Assembly (NCBI GenBank): GCA_019056435.1
Contig: CP077641.1
Coordinates: forward strand, 3,348,001-3,412,000
Reading direction: 5' to 3'
Source of the DNA: Stutzerimonas stutzeri
GTDB taxonomy: Bacteria > Pseudomonadota > Gammaproteobacteria > Pseudomonadales > Pseudomonadaceae
DNA: 64,000 nucleotides
Positions within the stretch are counted from its first letter, which is position 1, and the number at the start of each line of letters is the position of its first letter. The notes beneath the pieces are model-generated. The model did not search any database, was not told the origin of the DNA, and saw nothing but the letters and a program-made list of their open reading frames with translations. Position numbers and translations under genes: made by a program. This document shows positions 21,041-30,185 of this stretch, in pieces.

Positions 21041-21796
21041 ATGCGTAGCGTAGTGCTGGATACCGAAACCACCGGCATGCCGGTGACCGATGGGCACCGG
21101 ATCATCGAGATCGGCTGCGTCGAGGTCATCGGGCGTCGGCTGACCGGGCGGCATTACCATGTCTACCTGCAGCCGGACCGCGAAGTCGACGAAGGGGCGA
21201 TCGCGGTTCACGGCATCACCAACGAATTCCTGACCGATAAGCCGCGTTTCCGCGACGTCGCAGATGAGTTCTTCGAGTTCATCAAGGGCGCCCAGCTCAT
21301 CATCCACAACGCGGCGTTCGACGTCGGCTTCATCAGCAACGAGTTCGCCTTGCTTGGCCAGCAGGACCGGGCCGAACTGAGCGATCATTGCAGCATCCTC
21401 GATACGCTGATGATGGCGCGCGAACGTCATCCGGGGCAGCGCAACAGCCTGGATGCCCTATGCAAGCGCTATGGCGTCGACAACTCCGGGCGCGATCTGC
21501 ACGGTGCGTTGCTCGACGCCGAAATCCTTGCGGATGTCTACCTGACCATGACCGGCGGGCAGACCAATCTGTCGTTGGCCGGAGAAGGGGCCGATGCCGA
21601 ACACGGCGGTCGTCAGCAGGCCACGCCGATCCGTCGGCTGCCTGCGGAGCGACCCGCAACCCTGGTGATCCGTGCCAGCGCCGAGGAAATCGCGGCGCAT
21701 ACGGCGAGGATGCAGGCCATCGAGAAAGCCGCCGGGGCCACGCCGCTCTGGGTCCAGCTGGAACAACCGGTGAAGGTGGAAGCGGAGCCGGCCTGA
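21041..21796 (+). CDS. dnaQ: DNA polymerase III epsilon subunit (3'-5' proofreading exonuclease)
   Basis: Epsilon removes misincorporated nucleotides within the Pol III core. It has 251 residues. The DEDDh exonuclease residues are D7 and E9 (LDTETTG), D94 (HNAAFDVGF), H154 and D159 (DLHGALLDAEILA). After the nuclease domain, QTNLSLAG at about 174-181 resembles the clamp-binding motif, and the C-terminal segment should bind the alpha subunit. It follows rnhA by 12 bases on the same strand. Confidence 0.96.
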   Translation: MRSVVLDTETTGMPVTDGHRIIEIGCVEVIGRRLTGRHYHVYLQPDREVDEGAIAVHGITNEFLTDKPRFRDVADEFFEFIKGAQLIIHNAAFDVGFISNEFALLGQQDRAELSDHCSILDTLMMARERHPGQRNSLDALCKRYGVDNSGRDLHGALLDAEILADVYLTMTGGQTNLSLAGEGADAEHGGRQQATPIRRLPAERPATLVIRASAEEIAAHTARMQAIEKAAGATPLWVQLEQPVKVEAEPA

Positions 21797-21855
21797 GGGT
21801 TGCACCGCCCGGCGGCGCGTATTCCGGCTTGGTGCTTGGGTGCGAAGCTTCTACC

Positions 21856-21875
21856 CTGAAGAGGACTGTCTTCAG
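21856..21875 (+). promoter_or_regulatory. Small hairpin abutting the ldcA ribosome site
   Basis: CTGAAGA (21856-21862) and TCTTCAG (21869-21875) are perfect inverted arms with a six-base loop. The right arm overlaps the start of the AGGA ribosome site at 21874-21877, about seven bases before the ATG. It could modulate translation; no function is shown. Confidence 0.4.
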
Positions 21876-21884
21876 GATGCTTCC

Positions 21885-24137
21885 ATGTACAAAGATCTGA
21901 AATTTCCGATCCTTATCGTTCACCGAGACATCAAGGCCGATACCGTCGCCGGAGAACGCGTTCGCGAAATTGCCGCCGAGCTCGAACAGGACGGCTTCCA
22001 CATCTTGCCCACAGGCAGTGCTGCCGAAGGGCGTATCGTTGCCTCGACTCACCACGGACTGGCCTGCATTCTGGTTGCAGCGGAGGGCGCCGGCGAAAAC
22101 CAGCGGTTGCTCGAAGATGTCGTGGGGCTCATTCGCGTTGCACGTCGACGGGCCCCTCAATTGCCGATCTTCGCGTTGGGCGAGCAGATCACCATCGAGA
22201 ACGCACCGGCTGAGGCCATGGCCGACCTGAACGAGCTTCGCGGTCTGCTTTACCTGTTCGAAGACACGGTGCCATTTCTGGCGCGTCAGGTGGCTCGGGC
22301 GGCCCGAGGTTACCTGGAAGGCCTGCTGCCCCCGTTCTTCCGTGCTTTGGTGCAGCATACCGGTGACTCGAATTATTCCTGGCATACGCCAGGGCATGGC
22401 GGCGGTGTCGCTTTTCGCAAGAGCCCGGTCGGACAGGCCTTCCACCAGTTCTTCGGCGAAAACACGCTGCGCTCCGACCTGTCGGTGTCGGTCCCGGAGC
22501 TGGGGTCGCTGCTCGATCACACCGGGCCGCTGGCAGCAGCAGAGGCTCGCGCGGCGCGCAACTTTGGCGCGGATCATTCCTTCTTCGTGATCAACGGCAC
22601 CTCGACCGCGAACAAGATCGTCTGGCATTCGATGGTGGCGCGTGACGACCTCGTACTCGTCGACCGCAACTGCCACAAGTCGATCCTGCATTCCATCATC
22701 ATGACCGGCGCGATTCCGCTGTATCTGACACCGTCGCGTAACGAGCTGGGCATCATCGGACCCATCCCGCTCGAGGAATTCTCCACGCAATCCATCCAGG
22801 CCAAGATCGACGCCAACCCGCTGGCACGTGGCCGTCCGCCACGCGTCAAACTGGCTGTCGTCACCAATTCGACCTACGACGGCCTCTGTTACAACGCCAA
22901 CCTCATCAAGCGGACACTGGGCAACGCCGTCGACGTGCTGCACTTCGACGAGGCCTGGTATGCCTACGCCGCGTTTCATGAATTCTATGACGGCCGCTAT
23001 GGCATGGACACGCGTGAACAGGGGCCGCTGGTTTTCACCACCCATTCGACACACAAGGTGCTCGCGGCCTTCAGTCAGGCGTCGATGATCCATGTGCTCG
23101 ATAGCGAACAGCGACAGTTGGATCGTGACCGCTTCAATGAGGCGTTCATGATGCACATCTCGACATCGCCACAGTACGGCATCCTGGCGTCATTGGACGT
23201 GGCCTCGGCGATGATGGAAGGTCCCGCGGGTCGATCCCTGATTCAGGAAACCTTCGATGAGGCGCTGAGCTTTCGCCGTGCGCTGGCCAACGTACGTCAA
23301 CACATGACGGCTGATGACTGGTGGTTCAGCATCTGGCAGCCCCCGGCGGCAGACGGGGCCGAATCACTGGCCACCCATGACTGGCTGCTGGAGCCGGACG
23401 CCGACTGGCATGGTTTCGGCGATGTGGCCGAGGATTACGTGCTGCTTGACCCGATCAAGGTCACGCTGGTCACGCCCGGGCTCACGGCAGGAGGCAAGCT
23501 CGGCGAGCGCGGCATCCCTGCGGCGGTTGTCAGCAAGTTCCTCTGGGAGCGCGGGCTCGTCGTCGAAAAGACGGGGCTCTATTCGATCCTCGTGCTGTTC
23601 TCGATGGGCATCACCAAGGGCAAGTGGAGCACCCTGCTGACGGAGCTGCTGGAATTCAAGCGGCACTATGACGGCAATGTGCCGCTGTGCGATGCGCTGC
23701 CGTCGGTGGCGCAAACAGGCGGTAGCGCATATGCCGGTATGGGGCTGCGCGACCTCTGTGACGCGCTCCATGATTGTTACCGCCAGAACGCCACTGCCAG
23801 AGCCATGCGGCGCATGTATACATCGCTACCGGAGCTCGCGCTGAAGCCGGCCGATGCGTATGACAAGCTCGTGCGAGGCGAGGTGGAGGCGGTGCCGATC
23901 AGTGAACTGGAGGGGCGCGTGGCGGCGGTCATGCTGGTGCCCTATCCGCCGGGTATTCCACTGATCATGCCGGGCGAGCGCTTCACGTCCGAGACGCGTT
24001 CGATTCTGGACTACCTCGGTTTCGCGCAGCGCTTCGCCAGCCTGTTCCCGGGATTCGACGCCGACGTCCACGGCCTGCAGCACGAAGAGCGACCGGACGG
24101 GATGCTGTATACGGTCGATTGCGTGCTGGAGAACTGA
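21885..24137 (+). CDS. ldcA: Lysine decarboxylase LdcA (PLP fold-III type, Orn/Lys/Arg decarboxylase family)
   Basis: This is a PLP enzyme of the wing-domain type, 750 residues. The sequence is very close to what I know of P. aeruginosa LdcA (PA1818), which makes cadaverine from lysine and belongs to arginine-controlled lysine catabolism. The N-terminal wing domain begins MYKDLKFPILIVHRDIKADT. The catalytic core has SWHTPGHGGG, the PLP aspartate region LHFDEAWYAYAAF and the PLP lysine in HSTHKVLAAFSQAS (K391). The C-terminal domain contains VMLVPYPPGIPLIMPGER. ATG 21885 is the conserved start. Substrate specificity is inferred from resemblance; arginine or ornithine cannot be excluded from motifs alone. 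Confidence 0.9.
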   Translation: MYKDLKFPILIVHRDIKADTVAGERVREIAAELEQDGFHILPTGSAAEGRIVASTHHGLACILVAAEGAGENQRLLEDVVGLIRVARRRAPQLPIFALGEQITIENAPAEAMADLNELRGLLYLFEDTVPFLARQVARAARGYLEGLLPPFFRALVQHTGDSNYSWHTPGHGGGVAFRKSPVGQAFHQFFGENTLRSDLSVSVPELGSLLDHTGPLAAAEARAARNFGADHSFFVINGTSTANKIVWHSMVARDDLVLVDRNCHKSILHSIIMTGAIPLYLTPSRNELGIIGPIPLEEFSTQSIQAKIDANPLARGRPPRVKLAVVTNSTYDGLCYNANLIKRTLGNAVDVLHFDEAWYAYAAFHEFYDGRYGMDTREQGPLVFTTHSTHKVLAAFSQASMIHVLDSEQRQLDRDRFNEAFMMHISTSPQYGILASLDVASAMMEGPAGRSLIQETFDEALSFRRALANVRQHMTADDWWFSIWQPPAADGAESLATHDWLLEPDADWHGFGDVAEDYVLLDPIKVTLVTPGLTAGGKLGERGIPAAVVSKFLWERGLVVEKTGLYSILVLFSMGITKGKWSTLLTELLEFKRHYDGNVPLCDALPSVAQTGGSAYAGMGLRDLCDALHDCYRQNATARAMRRMYTSLPELALKPADAYDKLVRGEVEAVPISELEGRVAAVMLVPYPPGIPLIMPGERFTSETRSILDYLGFAQRFASLFPGFDADVHGLQHEERPDGMLYTVDCVLEN

Positions 24138-24320
24138 CGATAGGGGGCCGATGCGGGCTGACTGCGATTGTCAAAGCGGATCATGCGCGAGGGCGTGGGC
24201 TGCATCACAACCCCCGCATCGACTTTCGAGAGGCTGTTGTTATAGTTGTGCGGTTGAAAAAGCAGCATTTGCTGCAGAATTCAGAAGGCACCGGGTGCCT
24301 CGGCTGTCGAGGATGATAGC

Positions 24321-25134
24321 GTGACTCAATACCAAGCCTTCCGTGTCGAGCTGAAGGACAGGGTTGCCCATGTGGCAATCCACAGACCCGAAAAAGATCA
24401 ACGCGATGAACGCTGCGTTCTGGGACGAGATCGTCGATATTTTTCGTTGGGTCGACGAGACGGACGAAGCGCGGGTCGTGGTCCTCTCCGGCGATGGCCA
24501 GCATTTTTCCGCTGGCATCGATCTGCAACTTCTAGCCCAGGCTGCCACGCAGCTAGGGGATGACGTTGGTCGCAATGCCGACCGGCTTCGGCGTCAGATT
24601 CTCAAGCTGCAGGCCTCGTTCAACGTGGTCGATGAGTGCCGCAAGCCCGTCATCGCTGCCATCCAGGGTTATTGCCTTGGCGGGGCGATCGATCTCATTG
24701 CCGCGTGCGATATGCGGTATTGCACATTGGATGCGCAATTCTCCATCAAGGAGATCGACATGGGGATGGCGGCAGACGTCGGCACGTTGCAACGGCTGCC
24801 GCGTATCATCGGCGACGGTATGATGCGTGAGCTGGCCTACACGGGACGCATGGTCGATGGCCGCGAAGCGCAGGCCATAGGCCTGGTGAACCGGACATAT
24901 GCCGACCGAGGTGAGTTGACGGACGCCGTTCAGGCCCTGGCGAGCGAAATCGCTGCGAAATCGCCCATTGCGATTCGCGGTACCAAACAGATGATTCGCT
25001 ACATGCGCGACCATCGGGTCGACGACGGGCTCGAATACATCGCGACCTGGAATGCCGCCATGCTTCAATCGGCGGACCTGAAGGTCGCGATGGCCGCTCA
25101 CATGAGCAAGCAGAAACCGGACTTTGCCGACTGA
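24321..25134 (+). CDS. Crotonase-family protein, probable delta(3,5)-delta(2,4)-dienoyl-CoA isomerase (one-base frameshift)
   Basis: This is an enoyl-CoA hydratase/isomerase superfamily protein, corrected to 270 residues. The oxyanion-hole segments are HFSAGIDL and IQGYCLGGAIDLIAACD. The acidic pair in SIKEIDMGMAADVGTLQRLP (Glu of KEID and Asp of AAD) is the pattern of dienoyl-CoA isomerases that shift conjugated double bonds in beta-oxidation of unsaturated acids. Start GTG 24321 has GAGGA upstream. Bases 24391-24395 are five A where HRPEKINAMNAAFW needs four, splitting the first ~24 codons from the rest. A sequencing insertion is likely. Confidence 0.83.
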
Positions 25135-25171
25135 TGTGTACTTTTAACGTTGCGCGGGAGGCGCACTAGGC

Positions 25172-26854
25172 ATGGTTACCGGAGCTACTTCGCTGAGTCT
25201 GGTCCGCGACGAACTGTTCGCCACCATGGAGGAGGCCGAGCAGAGCCTCGAACATTTCATCATCGATCGCAACAATGGCGGTCTTTTGCAGCAGGCCGTG
25301 GAAAACCTGAAGCAGGTCCGCGGCACCCTCAACCTGATCGAGCTGACCGGCGCCGAGCTGCTGGCGCAGGAAATTCTCCAGCTCGCCACCGATATCCCGG
25401 TAGGCGCGGGGGAGGAGCGTGACACCCAGCTGGCCGCATTGAGCAATGCGCTCTATGTACTGGGGCGTTACCTCGAAAGCGTGGATGCCAGTCGTCAGGA
25501 AATGCCCGAGCTGCTGCTGCCGGCGATCAATGCGCTGCGGCTGGTCAGTGGCCAGCCCGCACTTCCCGAGAGCTTCTTCTTCAGCGCACGCCTGGATCAT
25601 GCCCGCCCTCCGGTTGCCGCCGCGGTGCGCGAATCTGCTGGTCGTGGAGCGGAAGCACGCCGGCTGCGTCAGATGTATCAGGTCGGCCTGCTTGGATTCA
25701 TCCGTGAGGAAAATGCTGCGGCCAGTCTGCGGCTCATGGGGCGCGCGCTCGGACGGCTGGACGTTCTGTTCGCCAATACGCCGGGCGGCCGCCTATGCTG
25801 GCTCGGCACTGCGGCGCTGGAAGCGATGCTCGACGGTCAGCTTCTGCCCCGTCAGTCGCGCAAGCAGCTTTTCTCGCGGCTGGACCGTGAGGTCCGTCAG
25901 CTGATCGCCAATACCGCATACGAAGCGCCCCGTGGCCTGTTGAAAGAGCTGCTCTATCTTGTGGCGCTCGCCGAAAGCAGCGGGCTTATCGCCAGTGAAG
26001 TTCGACAGATCTTTTCGCTAAGCTCCCTGCCGTTTACCGACCATCTGCTGGAAGACGAATTCCAGCGGCTTGCCGGGCCTGGTCAAGCGGTGATGCGTTC
26101 ACTTTCGTCGGCGATCCGAGAAGAGCTGGCGAGCGTCAAGGATCTGCTTGACCTGATCGAGCGACAAACCGCGCCGGCCGATGCCTATGTCAGCCTGCAG
26201 ACCCAACTGGGCAAGCTGGGCAAGACGCTGGGCATGGTGGGCCTGTCTTCGGCTTCGAGCGCCTTGCATGCCCAACTACCCGTGGTCGCTGGTTGGACTG
26301 GCGAGGTTGCTCCCGATCCGCAGGCGCTTCTCAAGCTCGCCGACGCCGTGCTCTACGTCGAAAGCATGGTCGGCAGTCTCGAGCGCGGCGAAAAACGCGA
26401 TCCGCGCCCACAGATTGCACAGCCCGGCCATGAAGCTGAAGCCTTCGCCAACCATCAGCTCACGGAAGCCTGCATCGTGGTGATCGGCGAGGCGACCGCC
26501 GGCCTTGCATTGGCCAAGCGCGCCATTACCGCCTATTTGGAATCCAATGGTGAAAAACTCCACCTGGCCAATGTCCCGTTCAGCCTGATGGCCGTTCGCG
26601 GCGGCCTGCGTTTTCTCGAGCAGGATCGGGCAGCCGATCTGATTGGGGCCTGTGCCGACTTCATTCAGAAGGAGATGCTCGAGGGCATGCAGATGCCAGC
26701 CGAGCAGATGCTCGAGACCCTGGCCGATGCCTTGACCAGCCTCGAGTACTACCTTGAGGGCGGTGCGGTTCTACGTCGTGACGATTCGCGCGTCAGCGTT
26801 CTCGATCTCGCGGAAGAGAGCGTGCGAGCGCTTGGATTGCCGGTGGCGGCCTGA
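25172..26854 (+). CDS. fimL: FimL, twitching-motility regulator (ChpA N-terminal-like)
   Basis: This is a 560-residue cytoplasmic protein recognised by its N-terminus MVTGATSLSLVRDELFATME and the conserved ladder LKQVRGTLNLIELTGAELLAQE. It resembles the N-terminal Hpt-like region of ChpA but lacks a clear phospho-acceptor histidine motif. In P. aeruginosa FimL supports type IV pilus function and cAMP/Vfr-linked virulence through PilG and FimV; I infer the same role. It is almost entirely helical by composition. Its stop overlaps the nudC start (TGATGA), so the two are co-translated. Confidence 0.88.
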   Translation: MVTGATSLSLVRDELFATMEEAEQSLEHFIIDRNNGGLLQQAVENLKQVRGTLNLIELTGAELLAQEILQLATDIPVGAGEERDTQLAALSNALYVLGRYLESVDASRQEMPELLLPAINALRLVSGQPALPESFFFSARLDHARPPVAAAVRESAGRGAEARRLRQMYQVGLLGFIREENAAASLRLMGRALGRLDVLFANTPGGRLCWLGTAALEAMLDGQLLPRQSRKQLFSRLDREVRQLIANTAYEAPRGLLKELLYLVALAESSGLIASEVRQIFSLSSLPFTDHLLEDEFQRLAGPGQAVMRSLSSAIREELASVKDLLDLIERQTAPADAYVSLQTQLGKLGKTLGMVGLSSASSALHAQLPVVAGWTGEVAPDPQALLKLADAVLYVESMVGSLERGEKRDPRPQIAQPGHEAEAFANHQLTEACIVVIGEATAGLALAKRAITAYLESNGEKLHLANVPFSLMAVRGGLRFLEQDRAADLIGACADFIQKEMLEGMQMPAEQMLETLADALTSLEYYLEGGAVLRRDDSRVSVLDLAEESVRALGLPVAA

Positions 26855-27686
26855 TGAGCCTGCGCTGGCAGCCCGCACTGCTGGATCCGGCTGGTGAAGC
26901 CGGCTCAGCACTGGTGCGTTGCCAGCAGGGTTTTCTGGTCGATCCCAATGGGGTGTTGTTTCCGCGCAGTTGGCTCAAGCGTCTCGAACTTCCCTGATCA
27001 GCGAACAGGGGCTTGGTTATTTCGAAGGTGAGCCAGTCTTCCTCATGGAGCTGGCCGATCCTGTGACTGTTCCAGGTGCCGGCTGGCAGGGCCTGCGGCA
27101 GTTGATGATGCAGGACGAAGACAACGACCGGTTCCGCATGCTTGGCTTTGCGGCGCAGATCGGTACGTGGGCCAGTCAGCATCGGTTTTGCGGTCGTTGC
27201 GGCAACCCTATGACCCAGCATCCCCGCGAGCGAGCGATGAAATGCGAAGCCTGTGGCATTCATCAGTATCCGCGCCTCTCGCCAAGTATGATTGTGCTCG
27301 TCACCTCGGGGGACAGGGTGCTGCTGGCTCGTTCACCGCGCTTCGCCCCAGGCGTCTACAGCACGCTGGCCGGTTTCGTCGAGCCGGGGGAATCCGTCGA
27401 ACAGTGCGTGCGGCGTGAAGTACAGGAGGAGGTCGGCGTGTCGATCCATGACCCAAAGTACATCTGCAGCCAGGGCTGGCCATTTCCTCACTCGCTGATG
27501 CTTGGGTTCCACGCCGAGTACGCCTCCGGCGACATCCTGATGCAGCCTGAGGAAATCGAAGATGCCGGATGGTTTTCCATTCATGACCTGCCGGCCTTGC
27601 CGGCGCCCAGGTCCATCGCGCGGTATCTGATCGAACTCTATGTGGCCCGGCGCCTAGGCAGTACCGAACCAGTGCTGCCAGGCTAG
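26854..27686 (+). CDS. nudC: NAD(+) diphosphatase / RNA deNADding hydrolase NudC (one-base frameshift)
   Basis: NudC hydrolyses NADH/NAD and removes NAD caps from RNA. Corrected length is 277 residues. The zinc ribbon CGRCGNPM ... CEACG is followed by the Nudix box [23 protein letters not shown]. The [14 protein letters not shown] motif after the box is diagnostic for the NADH-pyrophosphatase type. Start ATG 26854 overlaps the fimL stop. Bases 26992-26994 are three C where [13 protein letters not shown] needs four, giving a false stop at codon 48. Its 3' end overlaps the convergent permease gene by 33 bases. Confidence 0.9.
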
Positions 27687-28436
27687 ACGCAGACTCAGCG
27701 CTAATACCACCAGGATGAAGATCGGGCGGATGAATCGGGAGCCACCATGGATCGCGGTGCGCGCGCCAAGGTAGGCGCCCAGCATCAGAGACAACCCCAT
27801 GCCACAGCCCAACACCCAGGCCACCTGCCCGTGAATGGCGAAAACCACAAGTGCGGTGCCGTTGCTGACGAAGTTCATGGTTCGGGCAACACCGCTGGCG
27901 CGTAGGAGATCGAGCGGGTAGAGCAGCATGGTACTGACGGTCCAGAACGCACCTGTTCCCGGCCCGGCCACGCCATCATAGAAGCCCAGCCCGATACCTT
28001 GAGGCCATTGTCTGTGTGGCTTTGACGATAGGGAGCCTTCGCGGGGCGTCGTTGGGACCTGGCCGAACAGGACGTACAGCGCGCAAACGAACACCACTAC
28101 CGGCAGCAACTGGTTCAGCCAGCGCGCCGGAATCAGGTGCGCCAGGGCGGCGCCCAGGATTGCGCCGATCGCGGTGGCCAGCAGTGCATGACGCCACTGG
28201 CGAGGGTCGAACAACTTGCGACGATAGAACGTGAAGCTTGCCGTCGCGGAGCCGAAGGTCGCGCTGAGTTTGTTGGTGCCGAGTACCAAATGCGGTGGCA
28301 GCCCTGCCGTGAGCAGCGCCGGTAGGGTCAGCAGTCCACCGCCACCGGCGATGGCGTCAATGAATCCAGCCGTGAAGGCGACGGCGAGCAGCGCGACCAG
28401 CACCGGTAGGTCCATGGCCAGTTCAAGGTACGGCAT
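27654..28436 (-). CDS. TauE/SafE (DUF81) family membrane permease
   Basis: This is a polytopic inner-membrane protein, 260 residues, about eight hydrophobic segments in two related halves. The signature [20 protein letters not shown] and the later [15 protein letters not shown] are the repeated glycine-rich motifs of TauE/SafE proteins, proposed sulfite, sulfonate or anion exporters. No substrate can be assigned. It converges with nudC and the two coding ends overlap 33 bases. An internal ATG at 28415 ([10 protein letters not shown]) is an alternative start. Confidence 0.88.
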   Translation of the reverse strand: MPYLELAMDLPVLVALLAVAFTAGFIDAIAGGGGLLTLPALLTAGLPPHLVLGTNKLSATFGSATASFTFYRRKLFDPRQWRHALLATAIGAILGAALAHLIPARWLNQLLPVVVFVCALYVLFGQVPTTPREGSLSSKPHRQWPQGIGLGFYDGVAGPGTGAFWTVSTMLLYPLDLLRASGVARTMNFVSNGTALVVFAIHGQVAWVLGCGMGLSLMLGAYLGARTAIHGGSRFIRPIFILVVLALSLRLAWQHWFGTA

Positions 28437-28657
28437 CGAGTTCTCGTGGCGCAGAGAGGGGACGCCATGATGCCCGGCGGAGCGATGCCAGCCAACGGCG
28501 AATCGCTATGTTTGTGCGTGGTTCGCTTGTGCGGGGCGGGTTTGGTCGGTCACGGCGTGCAGAATGTCGACTCGTAATCAGAGTGCTGCGCTGGTGCTGG
28601 CGGTTTGACCGGGGCTGTCGATAATTGGGCGCGTTCCGTTCATCCAAGGAAGATCAT

Positions 28658-29305
28658 ATGCAATACCTGGGGTTGTCCGTTGTGATCGCGCTGTTTGCGC
28701 TGATTACCGTGCTGGTGGCGCTGCGTTTGTTGCTCGGCGGGCATTGGCTGCTTGGTTGGTTGCGCGGAACCTTTGGATTGCTGGTACTTGGCTTGGGCGG
28801 TTTGATTGGACTCGTCGCCTGGGATGCGCGGACCTACCAGGCACTGGAAGAGAATGCCCCTCTGGCCACGCTGACGTTCCAGGCCGATGGCGATCAGCGG
28901 TATCAGGTACGGATCGAGCAGGGCAGCCAGGTGCGCCATGTCACTCTCGAGGGCGACCTTTGGCAGCTGGACGCACGCGTGTTGCAGTGGCGGGGCCTGG
29001 CGACCCTGATTGGTCTGGAACCTGGCTTTCGTCTGCAACAGCTATCAGGTCGCTACCTGGCGGTAGAGCAGCAGGACCTGGCCCGCCGTCCCAGGACTCA
29101 ACTGGCACAAAGCGCGCTTGGTGTGGATGCCTGGGCCTGGCTGCAGCAATGCCAGTGCGGTTCGATGTTCCTCGAGGCACGTCCATTACGGGTGAGTTAT
29201 CTGCCGATCGCAGACGGTGCCGAGTATGCGATTGAGCAGGCGCCAACCGGGCTCTTGGCACGGCCGCGTAACGATGCAGCCGAGCAGGCGCTGAAGGCAT
29301 GGTGA
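28658..29305 (+). CDS. Conserved hypothetical membrane protein (probably periplasmic C-terminal domain)
   Basis: This is a 215-residue protein with two N-terminal membrane helices (about 3-25 and 30-55) and a ~155-residue soluble part. The soluble part starts with beta-rich sequence (LATLTFQADGDQRYQVRI) and contains a QCQCGSMF cysteine pair near residue 166. AAGGAAGA lies upstream of ATG 28658. I do not recognise the family; it belongs to the syntenic block between the TauE-like gene and the SDR. Related genes have been called efflux-pump-like, without support that I can see. Confidence 0.8.
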   Translation: MQYLGLSVVIALFALITVLVALRLLLGGHWLLGWLRGTFGLLVLGLGGLIGLVAWDARTYQALEENAPLATLTFQADGDQRYQVRIEQGSQVRHVTLEGDLWQLDARVLQWRGLATLIGLEPGFRLQQLSGRYLAVEQQDLARRPRTQLAQSALGVDAWAWLQQCQCGSMFLEARPLRVSYLPIADGAEYAIEQAPTGLLARPRNDAAEQALKAW

Positions 29306-29390
29306 TTCAAAAATATCCGTTGCCCGCAGCGCGGAGCGCGTGACTCATTCAAATGGATGGACATCGATGGCACCCGCCCGGAAGCCTTCA

Positions 29391-30158
29391 TCAGGCGAGA
29401 TAGCCACCATCGACATTTAGTGACAAGCCGGTGGTGTAGCTGGAGGCATCGCTGGCCAGATAGAGCACGGCACCGGCCATTTCGCTCGGATCCGCAACAC
29501 GATGCAGCGGAATGTGCCGCAGCGCTTCCTCACGTATGGCGTCGTTCTTGACCAGCGCAGAGGCAAACTTGGTGTCGGTCAGGCCCGGTAGGAGCGCGTT
29601 GCAGCGAATCCCGGCGCCCGCGCACTCTTTGGCGAAAGCCTTGGTCATGTTGATCACCGCCGCCTTGGTGATCGAGTAGATGCCCTGGAAGTTGCCCGGC
29701 GTGACTCCGTTGATCGAGGCGACGTTGATGATGCTGCCGCCACCGTTTTCACGCATCAGCTTGCCAGCCTCCACGGACATGAAGAAATACCCGCGGATAT
29801 TCACGTCGACCGTTTTCTGAAAGGCCGCTACATCGGTATCCAGGATATGGCAGAACTGGGGATTGGTCGCAGCGTTGTTGACGAGGATGTCAAGCCGGCC
29901 AAATTGCTCGCGTATCTGAGCGAATACGCTCTGGATCTGCTCGAGTTCACCAATATGGCAGGCAATGGGCGTCGCCTTGCCGCCGGCGGCATTGATAGCG
30001 TCGGCGACTGCCTGGCAACCATCTATCTTGCGGCTGGAGACGATGACGTGGGCGCCTTGCTGGGCAAGCAGTTTGGCGATCGCTTCACCGATACCGCGGC
30101 TGGCGCCCGAAACGAATGCGATCTTGCCGTCGAGATCGAACAGTGTGGTCTTGCTCAT
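29391..30158 (-). CDS. Short-chain dehydrogenase/reductase (classical SDR)
   Basis: This is a 255-residue NAD(P)-dependent oxidoreductase. The cofactor motif SGASRGIG lies at 18-25, with NNAA at about 94-97 and catalytic S148, Y161 and K165 (INVASINGV...YSITK). The C-terminal region has LPGLTDTKFASAL and LNVDGGYLA, typical of FabG-like enzymes. Arg at SSRK after beta-2 suggests NADP(H). It lies 27 bases downstream of the aminoglycoside-phosphotransferase-like gene on the same strand, so the two are likely co-transcribed and act on a lipid or acyl-CoA substrate; the substrate is not shown. Confidence 0.9.
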   Translation of the reverse strand: MSKTTLFDLDGKIAFVSGASRGIGEAIAKLLAQQGAHVIVSSRKIDGCQAVADAINAAGGKATPIACHIGELEQIQSVFAQIREQFGRLDILVNNAATNPQFCHILDTDVAAFQKTVDVNIRGYFFMSVEAGKLMRENGGGSIINVASINGVTPGNFQGIYSITKAAVINMTKAFAKECAGAGIRCNALLPGLTDTKFASALVKNDAIREEALRHIPLHRVADPSEMAGAVLYLASDASSYTTGLSLNVDGGYLA

Positions 30159-30185
30159 GGAAATTCCCCTCTGTGGCTGTATGTC

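Noticed and set aside
21333..23156. 607-codon minus-strand ORF over dnaQ and ldcA
   Set aside because: It crosses two conserved plus-strand genes and has low-complexity, Arg/Pro-rich shadow composition.
24138..24320. Hairpins GCAGC-ATTT-GCTGC and GGCACC-GGTGCC, and TATAGT at 24241-24246, in the ldcA-crotonase gap
   Set aside because: Possible promoter or leader elements, but no convincing -35 box or T run; too weak to call.
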